From Torreya grandis (taxonomy: Eukaryota > Streptophyta > Pinopsida > Cupressales > Taxaceae): a stretch of 64,000 nt of DNA. Numbering within the stretch: the first letter of the stretch is position 1; each line of letters opens with the position of its first letter. Below the pieces are notes generated by a model. The model was given only the letters and a program-made list of their open reading frames with translations, was not told the DNA's origin and did not search any database. Both the position numbers and the translations under genes were made by a program. The DNA lies in the NCBI GenBank assembly GCA_037957365.1, contig JARHVA010002371.1:2363001-2427000 (forward strand), written 5' to 3'. Below, in pieces: positions 49,560 through 60,895 of the stretch.

Positions 49560-49890
49560 CCACCCTATTCATTAAAATAGCCATTAATATTGCATTCATA
49601 AAGTTTTAGTAGATGAAGGGTCTAGTATTAATGTGACATCTTTATGTCTCATCCAAAAACTTGGTTATAATAAAGATCATCTCAAGAAAACTCACCTAAC
49701 ATATCATAGATTTGACAAAACTAATCAAAATCCATTATGTTGTATTTGGCTCCCTCTTAAAATTAGACTTAAGACTGTTCAAACTAAGCTTATGGTCCTT
49801 GATTTACCCCTACATTACAACATACTCCTAGGATTACCATGGACTCATAGAATTAGGGCTATCACCTCTTTCGATAGCTAATGTATCAAG
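49560..49890 (+). pseudogene. Retropepsin-like protease
   Basis: KVLVDEGSSINVTSLCLIQK is the active-site region; the catalytic Asp is GAT at 49612-49614 and the GSS follows one residue later (DEGSS for D.GSS). KLGYNKDHLKKTHLTYHRFD, LPLKIRLKTVQTKLMVLDLP and YNILLGLPWTHRIRAI follow in the normal order. The enzyme would process the polyprotein. Frame is open from about 49600 to 49881; a stop upstream (AAAATAGCC) breaks it from gag. Confidence 0.75.
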
Positions 49891-51059
49891 TTCCTTCATG
49901 ATGGAAAAAGGTACAAACATGAGGCTGATCCCAACCCTTGGTTTATTCAACTTCCTAATTCTAAATCTCAATATTGCATTCCTACCATTTCAATAATAAC
50001 CAATGTTTCCTTACCTAAATTTATCAAAATAAATATAGACTTACATGTCACCCTTGATGATTTAGACGATAATAAACCTAATGAATTATAATATAATTGC
50101 ATCACTACTAAGCTACCTACTTACATATCAGAGTGGCTTCCTCCTTTATTACCTCATGATCGCACCATCCCTCTCATTTATGAGATCACTAATTTCCCCT
50201 TCCATGCAATACCCAAGAAGCCTCTTACACACAAAATGACTTCACATGCAATGATCATGGAGTGGCCAAATTATTCTAGGATCCTCTACTTCTTCCTCGA
50301 TGAAAATTCAGTGATCTAGGTATAACCCTTCAAAAATTCCTCCTAAACCTCAAACATGTACCATTTCGCCAACCTATGATGATAACTACATCATGGACCA
50401 AAATTAATCACAAGACTTGGATGTTTAACATGATAAAAAAACTTTAGCTCAAATATATGCTTTCAATCATGATGTTCATATCATTTCCACTAATTTTGAG
50501 TTAGCTCTTGAAGGTCATGCACTTCTTATTAATTCTCTACTTATTGATACTCCTTGGGTGTTAAAACAAATCCTACCTTTCAACCCTCTAGAAATTCTTA
50601 CATCTTCTATACCACCTACAGACCCAATAATTACATCCAATCCTTCCCCCATTAATGATGTTAATGACAAACCAATCAAATATGATCAACCTTTTTCCCC
50701 TAATCCACTTACTTTTGAGATTACATTAGATTCCAAGGCCACAAATGTATACATTATGAATATGATCACCATGGTAATCAAATTTTTGATTTCGAAGTAG
50801 AAGTTGAGTATTATGGTCCTCTTCCCACTTTGTCTAGTGTTGAAGCCATCCTTAAATTAATTCATGCCCAAGAACCTCAACTACCTTGAAAACATCACAA
50901 ACCTGATAATTTGAAGAAGAAAGCCCCTTATTTCAAAAAATTCATCACTAGCATTAATCCTAAAGCAAATCTCATTTCCTCTTTACCTATCACACCATAT
51001 CATTTCCAAGATGGAAATGCTATGCTTATTGAGGAAAATAATTAAATTAAATATGATAC
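49891..51059 (+). pseudogene. Protease-RT linker
   Basis: Remains of the long spacer between protease and RT. Open frame at 50558-50800 (PTDPIITSNPSPINDVNDKP) is low complexity. No domain seen. Confidence 0.5.
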
Positions 51060-51960
51060 ACCACCATGCCCTCAACCAATTATAATCTCTCACAAACTCA
51101 CACCAATTGAACATGATAACTTTAGTTTATTCTTTGATAAATATCTTGAGACTTTTATTGGTCTTATGAGGACATGCCTGGATTGACCCTCGAATCATGG
51201 TGCACATCATCACCTATCTTGACACTATACTCATGTGACAAAAGCAATGGAAATTTAGACCTAAAATTTCAACTTTATGCCATAAAGAAATCATTAAAAT
51301 TCTCTATGCTAATTTCATCAAACTTGTGGACTATTCATAATAAGTATTGAACATTGTCGCTATTTGGAATAAGGTCACCACGGTCATTCACATTTGCATT
51401 GATTTTTGTAATATTAATATTTTTTGTCCCAAGGACAACTTCCCTTTACCTTGTATAGATGCCATCATTGATTCCACTACTGGTTATGAAATGTTATCCC
51501 TTATGGATGGTTTCTCAGGTTATATTCAAATCTACATTGCCCTTGAAGACTAATACAAGATAACTTTCACCATAAAATGGGGCACCTATTATTATGTTAA
51601 AATGCCCTTCAACCTCAAAAATACTGGAGCTACCTATTAATGGGTGATGACCCACATTTTTCATGATATTATCTATAAGATTATAGAAACTTATGTGGAT
51701 GACCTCATTTCCAAGTCTAAGAACCACAAGACTCACCTCTTTGATCTTAGTATCATCTTTGATTGTCTCATTAAATATAAAGTTAGAATAAGTACTTACA
51801 AGTGTGTTTCCAATGTCACATTTGGTAGATTATTGGTATTCTTAGTTTATCTTTGAGGCATTGATGTCAACCTCACCAAGATCAATGATATTATCAACAT
51901 GCCCATCCCTCATTCCATTCTAGATACTCACACGTACCTTGGTAAACTTGGGGAAATTAT
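51060..51960 (+). pseudogene. Tat-like reverse transcriptase
   Basis: ICIDFCNINIFCPKDNFPLP, then IDAIIDSTTGYEMLSLMDGF and SGYIQI (51389-51530) are RT blocks 2-4, with the motif A Asp in MDGFSGY. KMPFNLKNTGATY follows. The catalytic box is YVDD at 51692-51703 (IIETYVDDLISKSKNHKTHL), both aspartates intact. YKVRISTYKCVSNVTFGRLL ends the palm. It would copy element RNA to DNA. Stops at several points, for example after ALED and ATY, make it inactive. Confidence 0.9.
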
Positions 51961-52029
51961 ATGATTTATCCTTGAAATGGCTTATCATTCTATTTTGTTA
52001 ATTCTCTTCTCAAGAAAGGTAATGCCCTA

Positions 52030-52440
52030 AAATGAATGGATCCATGTCAAAAAGAATTTGAAAATATGAAAAAATCTTTGCTTCACCCACCTACTCTTCA
52101 TCCCCCTTTTAGCGATTGTCTGTTAATCTTATATACTTATTCCACACCCATATCAGTTGGGGTAATGCTTTCCCAACAAGATGATACTGGGAGGGAATAT
52201 GCCATCTATTGTATCAGTCGGGGCCTCATCAACTATGAAAAACATTACACTAAAGTATAATGTGATTGATTTGTCATATATTTTTCCACTAAAAAGCTTT
52301 GAAATTATATGTTTTATCAAAGCACTTATGCCATCATTCATTTTGATCCACTTCATTAATTATTATCCAAAACCTTTATTCTTGGGAAAAAAATTGGTAG
52401 GTTGATGGTCCTTCTCATGGAATTTTATCTCTAAATTATT
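52030..52440 (+). pseudogene. RNase H (first)
   Basis: MDPCQKEFENMKKSLLHPPT is the connection to RT. VGVMLSQQDDTGREYAIYCI and RGLINYEKHYTKV are the classical gypsy RNase H middle. After a frameshift, HFDPLH.LLSKTFILGKK and GRLMVLLMEF end it. It would remove RNA from the hybrid. Confidence 0.8.
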
Positions 52441-52699
52441 ACACAAAAATATATCAAAGGACAAATAATTGCTAATCAACTTGTCACAGCTCTTGTCCCA
52501 ACTATCGACCACCTTCAAGATAGTCTTCTCAATGACAATATTATCTATATCAAAGGTCTTAATCAAGCCATATCTTTTGAATATTACTTCCATAAATTCA
52601 CTATTGATCTTGAAGAAATTAATCTTGAAGACTCCTATATCTTACCCGATACTACTAAACCAAATGTAATTATCAAAGAACTTCCTAAAATTACTATCA

Positions 52700-53110
52700 A
52701 CTTACACAAAGATACTTGGACCCTTCATTTTTATGGTGCCAAATGCATTCAAAGAGTTGGGGAAGGATATATCCTCACTATTCCTCTTATTAAAATTATC
52801 ACTTTGGCATTTTAACTTACATTTGATGTCACCAATTACATGATAGAGTACAAAGCCTTAATCCTCGGCATGAGAATAACCCTTGATATAGATATAACAT
52901 AGTTTCATGCTTTGGATGACTCCTAACTCATTTACCACTAGGTTAATGGTGATTATCATTGAAAAAACAAAAATATCATTACTTATCATCAAATTGTAAC
53001 TACCCTTACCAAAAATTTCACTTTTTTTACCATCGAGCCTATCCCTCAGGATCAAAATTCTATTGCCGATTCACTTGCTTCTTCAACATGTCTTTTTCAT
53101 CCACACCAAG
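52700..53110 (+). pseudogene. Second, archaeal-type RNase H (Tat hallmark)
   Basis: TWTLHFYGAKCIQRVGEGYI is the first strand pair; the catalytic Asp of the usual HFDGA is Tyr here (HFYGA). EYKALILGM keeps the Glu. DQNSIADSL keeps the final catalytic Asp region. It lies between the first RNase H and integrase, as in Tat elements only. The dead Asp, with stops at LAF and IT, shows decay. Confidence 0.8.
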
Positions 53111-53329
53111 TTCTTATCAATTCCACTTTTCTTATCCAAATAAGAAAATCCTCATCTTCCATTCAACCACAAGATTCACTCATCTATCACATTGAAGTTA
53201 TTACCATTCGATAAAGCTCTTGATACAAAGACATTATTTAATTTCTTGAACACCAAACCTATCCTTCAAACATTGATTCCTGCAAAAAGACTCATATTCA
53301 CAAAAAAAATTCAAGTATGTATTTCAATA

Positions 53330-54457
53330 TAACATACTTTATTATCACAATGTTGAAGGTACCCTGATTTGTTGTGTTATGAAAGAAGTTCCTCCTCTTC
53401 TTGAATAAGCATATGGGGGCATTTGTATTGGCCACTATAATGGACATGCTACAACCCATAAATGCTTATGCATGGGATACTTTTGGCTCACTCTTGAAAT
53501 TATTCCATCTAATTTTCTAAAAAGTGTACTCCTTACCAACTTCATTATGATCTATTCTATTCACCTCTATCTAAACTTCAAACTGTGGAGATCCCTCAAC
53601 CATTCTCTATGTGGAGATTAGATCTCACAAGAAAATTACCTAGATCTCAAGATGGACATGTCTTTATCATCACAACTATTAAGTATTTTAATAAATGGGT
53701 CAAGGTTATGCCACTCATCAATGTCACTGGTACTACTATTTCCAAATTCATCCTCAATCAAATCATTTTAAGCTTTGGCATTCCTCATATTATCATTTCA
53801 GATAATGTTGTTAACTTCAAAAATAAAAATGTCAAACAACTCTGTGCTAAATTTAAAATCAATCACAAATTTTCCATGCATTATCATCCTTGATGCAATG
53901 GCCAAGTTGCGACCACAAATAAAATTCTTAATAAAATTATTCAAAAGATAATCTATGAAACCTACACAGATTTACACCTTCATCTATATCCCACTCTTTG
54001 GGCCTATCACACTAACATACTCACTGCTACTAGGGCAACACTATTTTCACTAGTCTATGGTTCTGAATCAGTCCTTCCATTATAAGTTGATCTTCCCTCA
54101 CTCTGTATCTTTATTCATGGTATCATACCTGATGAAGAATTACATGAAGGTTGCCTTCATTATCTTGATCTCCTTGATGAACACTATTTTTCTACCCTAT
54201 AACACAATCACTAATACAAGGCCCACATTATGAAACAATATAACAAAAAACATAAAGTTTGTACTTTTAATGTTGGTGAAGTTGTCCTTAAGCTAGAATA
54301 TACTCATGAAAAAGAAGTTAAATATGCCCAAAAATGGTGGGGCCATTATTTAATAAAAGACATCCTTGGTCCAAGTACCTATCACCATAAAACTAATGAA
54401 GACCATATTTTCAAAGAACCCACCATTGCACAGTTCCTACAAAAGTATTTTGCTTAA
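53330..54457 (+). pseudogene. Integrase
   Basis: The zinc-binding H...H part is weak (GICIGHYNGHATTHKCL, about 53420). The core is open at 53585-53893: WRLDLTRKLPRSQDGHVFII holds the first Asp, and FGIPHIIISDNVVNFKNKN the second. The Glu region reads HP.CNGQVATTNKILNK, so the Glu is lost (E to T in the NGQ.E position). The C-terminal part (54230-54457) reads YNKKHKVCTFNVGEVVLKLE and KYAQKWWGHYLIKDIL. There is no chromodomain. It would insert element DNA into the genome. Confidence 0.85.
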
Positions 54458-56760
54458 CTATTTCCTTTATTATCTTGCTTTATATATGTTATCATTCTAA
54501 ATTTTTTTATAGGAAACTCACATGGGTCTCACCCTCTACTTTAGTTATCTCTTTCCATAAACCTTAGTCTTCCCTTTTGGTCCATTTGTTTCCCCTTTAT
54601 CATGAGTTGCATTGTAAAACTATGGACATGACCCAATCTTCCTCATGATTTTTCATTTTTTTCTCTCCTTGTTTCCTTGATTTATAATACTTTTTGGCAC
54701 CCCTTGACTTTATATTTTATGATTTTCAATGTAAGACCATGGATAGGACCTGGCCTTCCTCATAAAATCACCATCTTTCAATCAATGTTCCTTTTTTAGA
54801 ATGTGTTTGAAATGGCTACAAGTTTTTGATACCTTGTTCTCAACTTTAGCTTGTGCTTATTTTATAGATTAAATTTGCACAACAATAAGGTGTTAGCATG
54901 TTTTCCTACAATTCCCTCATTTTTATGATAAGGAATCACATATTTACTATCATTTCATCCCTTTTTCACCCTTTGTCACATTTTTTGCAATCTGAAGTAA
55001 TTTAAATTGTTTCATGTCTCGTTCCTCTTGATTTTATTTCCTTTCACTCCACATTAGATAAACCAAGGTCAAAGTCAAGATATCAGTTTTATTTCACATG
55101 GATTAATGAGAATTTTAGACACCATGCTCTCTAAGTTCTCTTTCTTAGCAACGAAGTCCAAAGCATTCAAATGAAACTCATCTTTAGCACCCATGTTTGG
55201 TCTTCCGAATCCATATAGAGGAGGAATAGAAAATACATCAATAAATTTAAAAGCTAAATAATTTTAAACAAAATACAATGATATACAAAACGTAACATAC
55301 AGATTTCAAAATTCAAAATCATATCAAAAGACATGATTCAAAACACATATCTTATTTTTAATCGAAGCTCAAAATCCACAGTTGGCCTCATGATAAAGCT
55401 GAGGTCCATTAGGGTAAGGTAGCCCAGTAGATTAGAATATGATAATTCAACAAAATTTATGGTGCTACCTAATTTATCACACAAGTACCCAGTCTTCACA
55501 GTAGATCGACAACTCTGTAAGGGTCTTGAAGAATGGGGAACACATTTTGGAAAGGTAGGTCCATTTTTTTTATGCATATAGACTTCATGAAATGATTTAC
55601 ATATTTTATTTGTTGACCTAAGAATTGTGTGGCTAGGATAAGTTCTTCAGAGCCCTTTAGGTTGATGGTCCTTTGGTTTTGACAAACCTAATTTGAGTGT
55701 GTTAACTTCGATAAAGAGTTCCTTTACCTTGGTTTTTCCTTCAATATCCCCTCCACCCATTTCATTTCACCCTTGATAGGCAAGTGTGATTATAAATCTA
55801 TTTTATATTATTCTATATTCCCTCTTATTCACATATTAAAAACATGCTAGCACTACTTTGTTTTAATTTTATTTATCTTTAGAACAAAACAACATACTTG
55901 AGTAGATCTAGATTATTTTTCTTTACACCATTGCTTTATATCTCATCATTATTTTGCTTTCTTTTACCATTTGTTATTGTTATAGTATCCTTTTTTAGAC
56001 ACCTGAGTCCATTTCTACTTTCATGTTCTTTTTCCATAATTGAGTGAGATTTGCTTCTTACTTCTCACTCACTAATGTTGCTTTCTCTTTTGCCCACTTT
56101 CTCCATTATTGCATGAAGTTGGATTGTTAATGCTCACTCATCAATGTTATTTTACCATTTTTCTTACCCATCTTTATTTAAGTAAGGATTATTATTGATT
56201 TTAAATTTATGTTTGATTATCATTTTGACATATATCTTTGGTTTGATTTGGTGAGTTTATCTTTCTTACTTAAGGTTTACTTGTTTGAGTTTTTTGATCT
56301 TTAGTAGCCTTGGCTTTTCGGTTACTTGATTTAGTCTAATTAGACTTGGTTATTTAGTATAACATAACACTTGTAACCTCCACTTGCCAAATTTCCAAGT
56401 ACGTCTCATTTTCATTGCATCAACTATCTTTGCTTTCCTACGTTTGTTTGTTTTTGCTCTTTAGTTTATATCCTTGGGTTTGTCAAAATCAGTCTTTGTG
56501 CTTTATGCAATCAAAATTATAAACACAACAGACAACCATTCAATAATAAAGATAAGTCAAGGTATACATACATTTACTTTTTTAGTTATTTCCCTTTCAA
56601 TCATTTAATTTAATTTATTTTTCTTTAAAATATTGTAATTTTTTTCAGCTTCAATGTTATGTATTGCTAAGTTCTTTCTTGAAGTACCATCCCCTATTAC
56701 ACTTGAGTGACATGTGATAGGATTTGAGTGAGGCATATGATGAGATTTGAGTGAGGCATA
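54458..56760 (+). other. 3' non-coding region of the Tat-like element
   Basis: 2.3 kb with no sense ORF. It contains two copies of a taagaccatggataggacc-like module (54605 and 54724). It also holds the LTR/primer-like module at 55322-55570 (listed separately), and CT-rich sequence at 55900-56200. The 79-residue antisense frame at 55577-55338 covers that module and is probably not a gene. Confidence 0.6.
55322..55570 (+). repeat. Module shared with 17340-17600 (opposite strand)
   Basis: atcaaaagacatgattcaaa through aaaatccacagttgg, cctcatgataaagctgagg, tagattagaa, ggtgctaccta, caagtacccag and gaatggggaacac all recur in the same order at 17.6-17.34 kb (minus). About 75-80% alike by eye. Confidence 0.8.
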
Positions 56761-56762
56761 TG
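56721..56762 (+). repeat. Duplicated 19-mer before the 3' LTR
   Basis: gatttgagtgaggcatatg occurs at 56721-56739 and again at 56744-56762, the second crossing the LTR edge. The purine-rich gagatttgagtgagg is the best polypurine-tract candidate. The element at 12.7 kb has a single copy. Confidence 0.7.
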
Positions 56763-57904
56763 TACACACATAATATTTTTAAAATTTATCAATTATTAAT
56801 GCTTTCTATCTTGTAGGAACCATCAAGTCTCAATCTCTCTGAGTGCACATCTTAAGGGGTGCACTGGGAAAAGGGTGGGTAAGATATTAGAGCTTCACAG
56901 GATTATTGTCCCTTACTACCATTTGCTATCAATTAAAACATATAAAAACATTCCCCTAAGCTTGGCCTCTTATTTGTATCCTCCTCTAGTCATTTTCCAC
57001 ATTCATTAGCCTTTCCCAACTTAAAATCCTTTTTGATAGTTTATGATATGCTGTCAGCCCCATTGACCTTTTACTCTAATTGAAAAAACTCAGTTAGGGT
57101 TTAGGTTATCCCCTTGTTGATCTAGATCAAGACCTAATTTATTTTTGTCAATAATGATACAATGTTGATAAGGTTAACTCTGTCGGTTAAACTTTCAAAA
57201 AGGACAAGGGTTAGATTTATCTATATAAACACATCCATGTCACCATTTTTAGAGAGACAACAAGAGTTAATTATTCATTTTCACTTCTTTACAATCTAAT
57301 CTTCCACCATTCTACTTGAGGAGTATTAGCTTAGGGTTTCTACTTAGATAAGAATCTATTCTTGTGGAAAAGTCTTGGATGCTTTGGCCTTTTTGAGTGA
57401 TCCTTACAAACCAAAATAATCTCTTACGAAGAACTTTTGGCCAAGGGAGAGATTGAGTATCGATGGGTTTGTCTTCAAGGTAATTATCTCTAAATTTGAT
57501 TCTCTCTTTTAGTAGATAAAAGTATCATAAGTAATAGATTTTGAATACATTAATGTACCTATACATTACTCTCTCCATGTTTACTTTTAATGTTGTTTAC
57601 CTACCCCATTTTATGCCACAAGATTTGGTGAGTACTAGATTAGACTTTAGTTTACTTGTTATTAGCTTAGTGAATATGAAAACATAAGACTTAGTTAGGG
57701 TTATTGCATAGTTTTGATTGACTGGAGGCTTTGGAACCTCCCTAGTGATATTATTATGGTAAGAGATCTCTTGGCTAGGTCTAGTGGATCCATATTGGTC
57801 ACAACCCCAAATATATAATATATCAACAATAAAAAATGTAAGTAAGATTTATCTTATTCAAGTAGGATTGATTTATAAATCAATTACATTTATTTTTGCA
57901 TTTA
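56761..57904 (+). repeat. 3' LTR of the Tat-like element
   Basis: 1144 bp from tgtacacacataat to tttgcattta, collinear with 44503-45688. Confidence 0.85.
57221..57228 (+). promoter_or_regulatory. LTR TATA box
   Basis: TATATAAA followed by cacatcc, at the same place as in the 5' LTR. Confidence 0.6.
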
Positions 57905-58221
57905 ATTTTCTTCTTGGAAAAATTCTTATCGACAAATCTATCAAATGATCTAGATCTATATGTATACCTAGATTAACTACAAAATGTGTTCATTGGAGCA
58001 AAGATCCCATTCTAAGTACATTTCAAACTGTACAACATTCAAAATAACCATTATGATGCATCACAACTTTGTCTAGACTAGCCATAAATAACATTGTGTA
58101 ATATTTACATAATCTTTCATGACACCAATTTTTCTCTCTTCTGACTAGGCCAAAGGATATCAAAAACAAAACCTTTGTACTTCTTCACATCTACTCAAGA
58201 TGATGATAATGATGGTGATTA
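57905..58221. other. No gene seen
   Basis: AT-rich 317-bp spacer between the Tat-like element and the copia LTR. Confidence 0.6.
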
Positions 58222-58602
58222 TGTTAGGACTTGTTGCAAACTCTTAAGTTGTTAGGTAATAATAAATTGTAAAGGGGCATGCATCGTTATTTATAAAGAC
58301 ATCCCCTTAAATAAACATAGTCATATTTAATTAATTTGGTTTTAGGTTTTGAGTTAACAATAAAACTAACTTATGGGTTGAATTTCCATAGAGAGTTGGT
58401 TATTTAGGTAGTTTATTTTTACTAGTCATAGGTGGAAAATTATATATTCATGTTTGAGTGTGTAAAAGGGTTAATGACATATTGGCACCCTTTCTATGTA
58501 CTTATTTTGATTATTAATAAAATAATTGTGATCTACCTACTGTAGACACAAGACTTACCTTAAGGTGATTTTTATTGGTTGAAATGATTTGAATGCTATA
58601 AA
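58222..58602 (+). repeat. 5' LTR of the copia element
   Basis: Starts TGTTAGGACTTG. The right edge is set by the primer site at 58603; the last bases (ctataaa) do not show a clean CA. There is no partner LTR in the window to confirm it. Confidence 0.6.
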
Positions 58603-58614
58603 TGGTATCAAAGC
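58603..58614 (+). other. Primer binding site, tRNA-iMet type
   Basis: TGGTATCAAAGC, 11 of 12 bases of the iMet site. Confidence 0.8.
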
Positions 58615-59909
58615 ATGGTAAAGAAAGTGTGGTAATTTTGGGTAAAAATAGAGGCGAAAGAATTCATGTGATTAGACAAAGAAGGCTCATGAAATCAATT
58701 TTATAAATATAAGGTATGACTTTATTAAACTTTGGTATCAATATTTGAAAAATTATTCAAAAATTAAAATTTTAAAATACATTTTTCAATGCCTATGACG
58801 GTATCCCTGAAAAACAAAAAAAATAATTATCCCCCTCCATTTTGAAGCTTGATTATCCTGTAGAAGTTTTTTGTTTAAATTAAATCTTAAATTTCTGCCC
58901 AAACAGATGAAATCATCCATTTGTATGATATTTTCTAGGATTAAAAACCCTATAACAATGTGGTACAACCTCCATAAGTCCGTGGATTAAATTTGTGTGA
59001 TTTTTTTGAGAGTTTATATCTATTTTAATATTTTATTTTCCAAAAATATGATATTAAACAACCTTGAAAGATTTTAAAGTCATTTTTTTGAGTTGTACAA
59101 CCTATATTTTGACTTATACGGCCTCCATGGCATCCCACATATTGAAAAAATCATCCCTCTTGCAGAAAATTCCCTTCTATTAACCTCAAACTGATCAAAC
59201 CATTGCCTTTTACAGCCCTTTATGGATCTTTACGACCTGATATGGATGTGGAAAGAGTTTCAATTTTTTTCTCTTCTGTCGTGCTGTCCTGGATGAAGTT
59301 TGGCATGGAAATGCACCTAAATAAATAAACTTTCATTTATAAAATCTTTTGATATATTTTTATAAAATATTAAGGTTTTTGGGGTTCACAAAAATCAAAG
59401 GCTTTTTGCCTTTTTCCAAAATTTCATAGATGAAATAATTTTTTACTTGGTAAAGTAATTTTTTTAAAATTTTCATAGAGACAAAAATCAAGCTTAAATA
59501 TAAATTTATCTCTATATGTTTTGTAAAGACTCATAGAGCAATTGGAAAGGATAATTTTGTATAAAACCTTGGAAGTTGGAGGTGCAGGGTTCAAATCTCA
59601 CTTTTGGTCAACTTTTTTATTTGGTTAATTTGCTTTTTGAAAGAATATTCCATTTTTAAAAATCTGTTACATGTTTTAAATATTGTAAAGGGAATAAATC
59701 ATGTGAAAGAGTAAAATATAGTGGAATAAAAGTAATACTTGTGTGTTTTTTTGGTGAAATAAGGGTATAATTCATGAAATAAGGGTGCAATTGGTGAAAT
59801 AAGGGTGTAAAGTTTTATTTTTTGACGAGGTTAAGTGAAAAATACATAAAAAATCTTTCATTTTCTCTACATGGAGGTTAAGTGAAAAACTCCATAGAAT
59901 CATTATTTT
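58615..59909 (+). other. Copia leader
   Basis: Non-coding 1.3 kb. It contains gcagggttcaaatctcac at 59585, a short tRNA T-arm-like word, and the 20-bp triplicate at 59751-59810. Confidence 0.6.
59751..59810 (+). repeat. Three 20-bp tandem copies
   Basis: ttggtgaaataagggtataa, ttcatgaaataagggtgcaa and ttggtgaaataagggtgtaa, directly adjacent. Related words occur in the leader of the gag-only element near 4600 (minus). Confidence 0.9.
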
Positions 59910-60277
59910 ATGCCAATTGTTATTCTGAGTGTATTGTTCTTTTATTTTTCACATTACTTTTATTTGAAAATTTCAAAAATTCAAAACTTGCTTTCAGATA
60001 GTGACCATTTAATGATTTCTAATTACATTGATTGGAAACATTTAATGGAAGATTTATTAGTTTTTAATGAATTATGGGATGTTTTGAAAGCAAAAATACT
60101 ATTTTTCATACATAATAATCTAAACTTGATATTTTTATTATGCATGATTCTAAAACCCTAGTTTTAATCAAGTGTTTTTATAGTAGAGATAATTACATTC
60201 ATATTAAAAAATCTCCCCATAGTTACACTATATGGAAGACTTTATTTGACTTATATGATAAAAATTCCAAGATTAAT

Positions 60278-60332
<55 letters not shown>

Positions 60333-60895
60333 GTAGTTGTTTACTTTGTCATTATAGGAAGATGAGGATATAGGTGAGTACATGTCTAAGTTGAAGAATA
60401 TTGCTACTGAGTATACTAAGACTGGATTTGGTAAATTTGATGATGATCTCATTGTCACTACTACATTTAAAGGACTACTTGTGTCCTATATAAATTTTAT
60501 GAAAATGCTTCATGTCTCTAACAAGATCACAAGAATAAATTTTCATAAACTTACTAAGTTGCTTATTCAACATGACCCTTCTCTACCCAAGAAATTTGAT
60601 AAAACTGATGAATCCCATGTTACAGAGTCCAAGCCTAGTTCTTATTTTGGTCAATAAAACTATAGAGGGAAAAGTTATAGAGGGGGTAAAGGTTATAGAG
60701 GAGGAAGATTTAAAAATAGAGGTAGAGGATATTATCAAAATAACTATTCTAATCAATAATATAACCATTCTCATTCAACTGAGATGTGTGATAGATGATG
60801 TGCTCACAACTCATATAGAGGTAGAGGTCGAGGTAGATTAGACATTCAATTTTATAGATGTGAAAAAATCGGTCACATTGCTTCTTAGTGTAGGA
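59910..60895 (+). pseudogene. Copia gag
   Basis: NYIDWKHLMEDLLVFNELWD (about 60020-60085) is the N-terminal DWK...M...L..LWDV part. LFDLYDKNSKINE is cut by an AT microsatellite at 60280. EDEDIGEYMSKLKNIATEYT and GLLVSYINFMKMLHVSNK (60358-60530) follow. An Arg/Gly-rich tail (RGGKGYRGGRFKNRGRGY) and a damaged knuckle FYRCEKIGHIAS.C (60850-60892; first Cys is Phe, stop before the last Cys) end it. Confidence 0.8.
60280..60328. repeat. (AT)n microsatellite inside gag
   Basis: About 24 AT units between DKNSKINE and EDEDIGE codons, so it grew after or while the gene decayed. Confidence 0.95.

Larger units (their letters stand above)
44503..57904 (+). mobile_element. Tat-like Ty3/gypsy retrotransposon, 13.4 kb, decayed
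   Basis: Two direct LTRs of about 1.15-1.19 kb flank a complete but inactive set of genes on the plus strand: gag (47.6-49.0 kb), protease (49.56), RT (51.06-51.96), RNase H (52.03-52.44), a second archaeal-type RNase H (52.70-53.11) and integrase (53.33-54.46). The second RNase H is the hallmark of the Tat lineage. Long non-coding leader (1.9 kb) and 3' region (2.3 kb) also fit that lineage. The flanking 5-mers aagtt and atttt match at only 3 of 5 positions, so no target duplication is claimed. The LTRs are roughly 85% alike by eye over a 165-base sample, pointing to an old insertion. Confidence 0.85.

Noticed and set aside
55338..55577. 79-residue antisense ORF in the Tat 3' region
   Set aside because: The matching sequence at 17.3-17.6 kb has stops in that frame, so conservation is at the DNA level.
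59585..59603. tRNA-like gcagggttcaaatctcac
   Set aside because: Only a T-arm/B-box-like word; no acceptor stem, anticodon arm or A box around it, so neither a tRNA nor a SINE is called.
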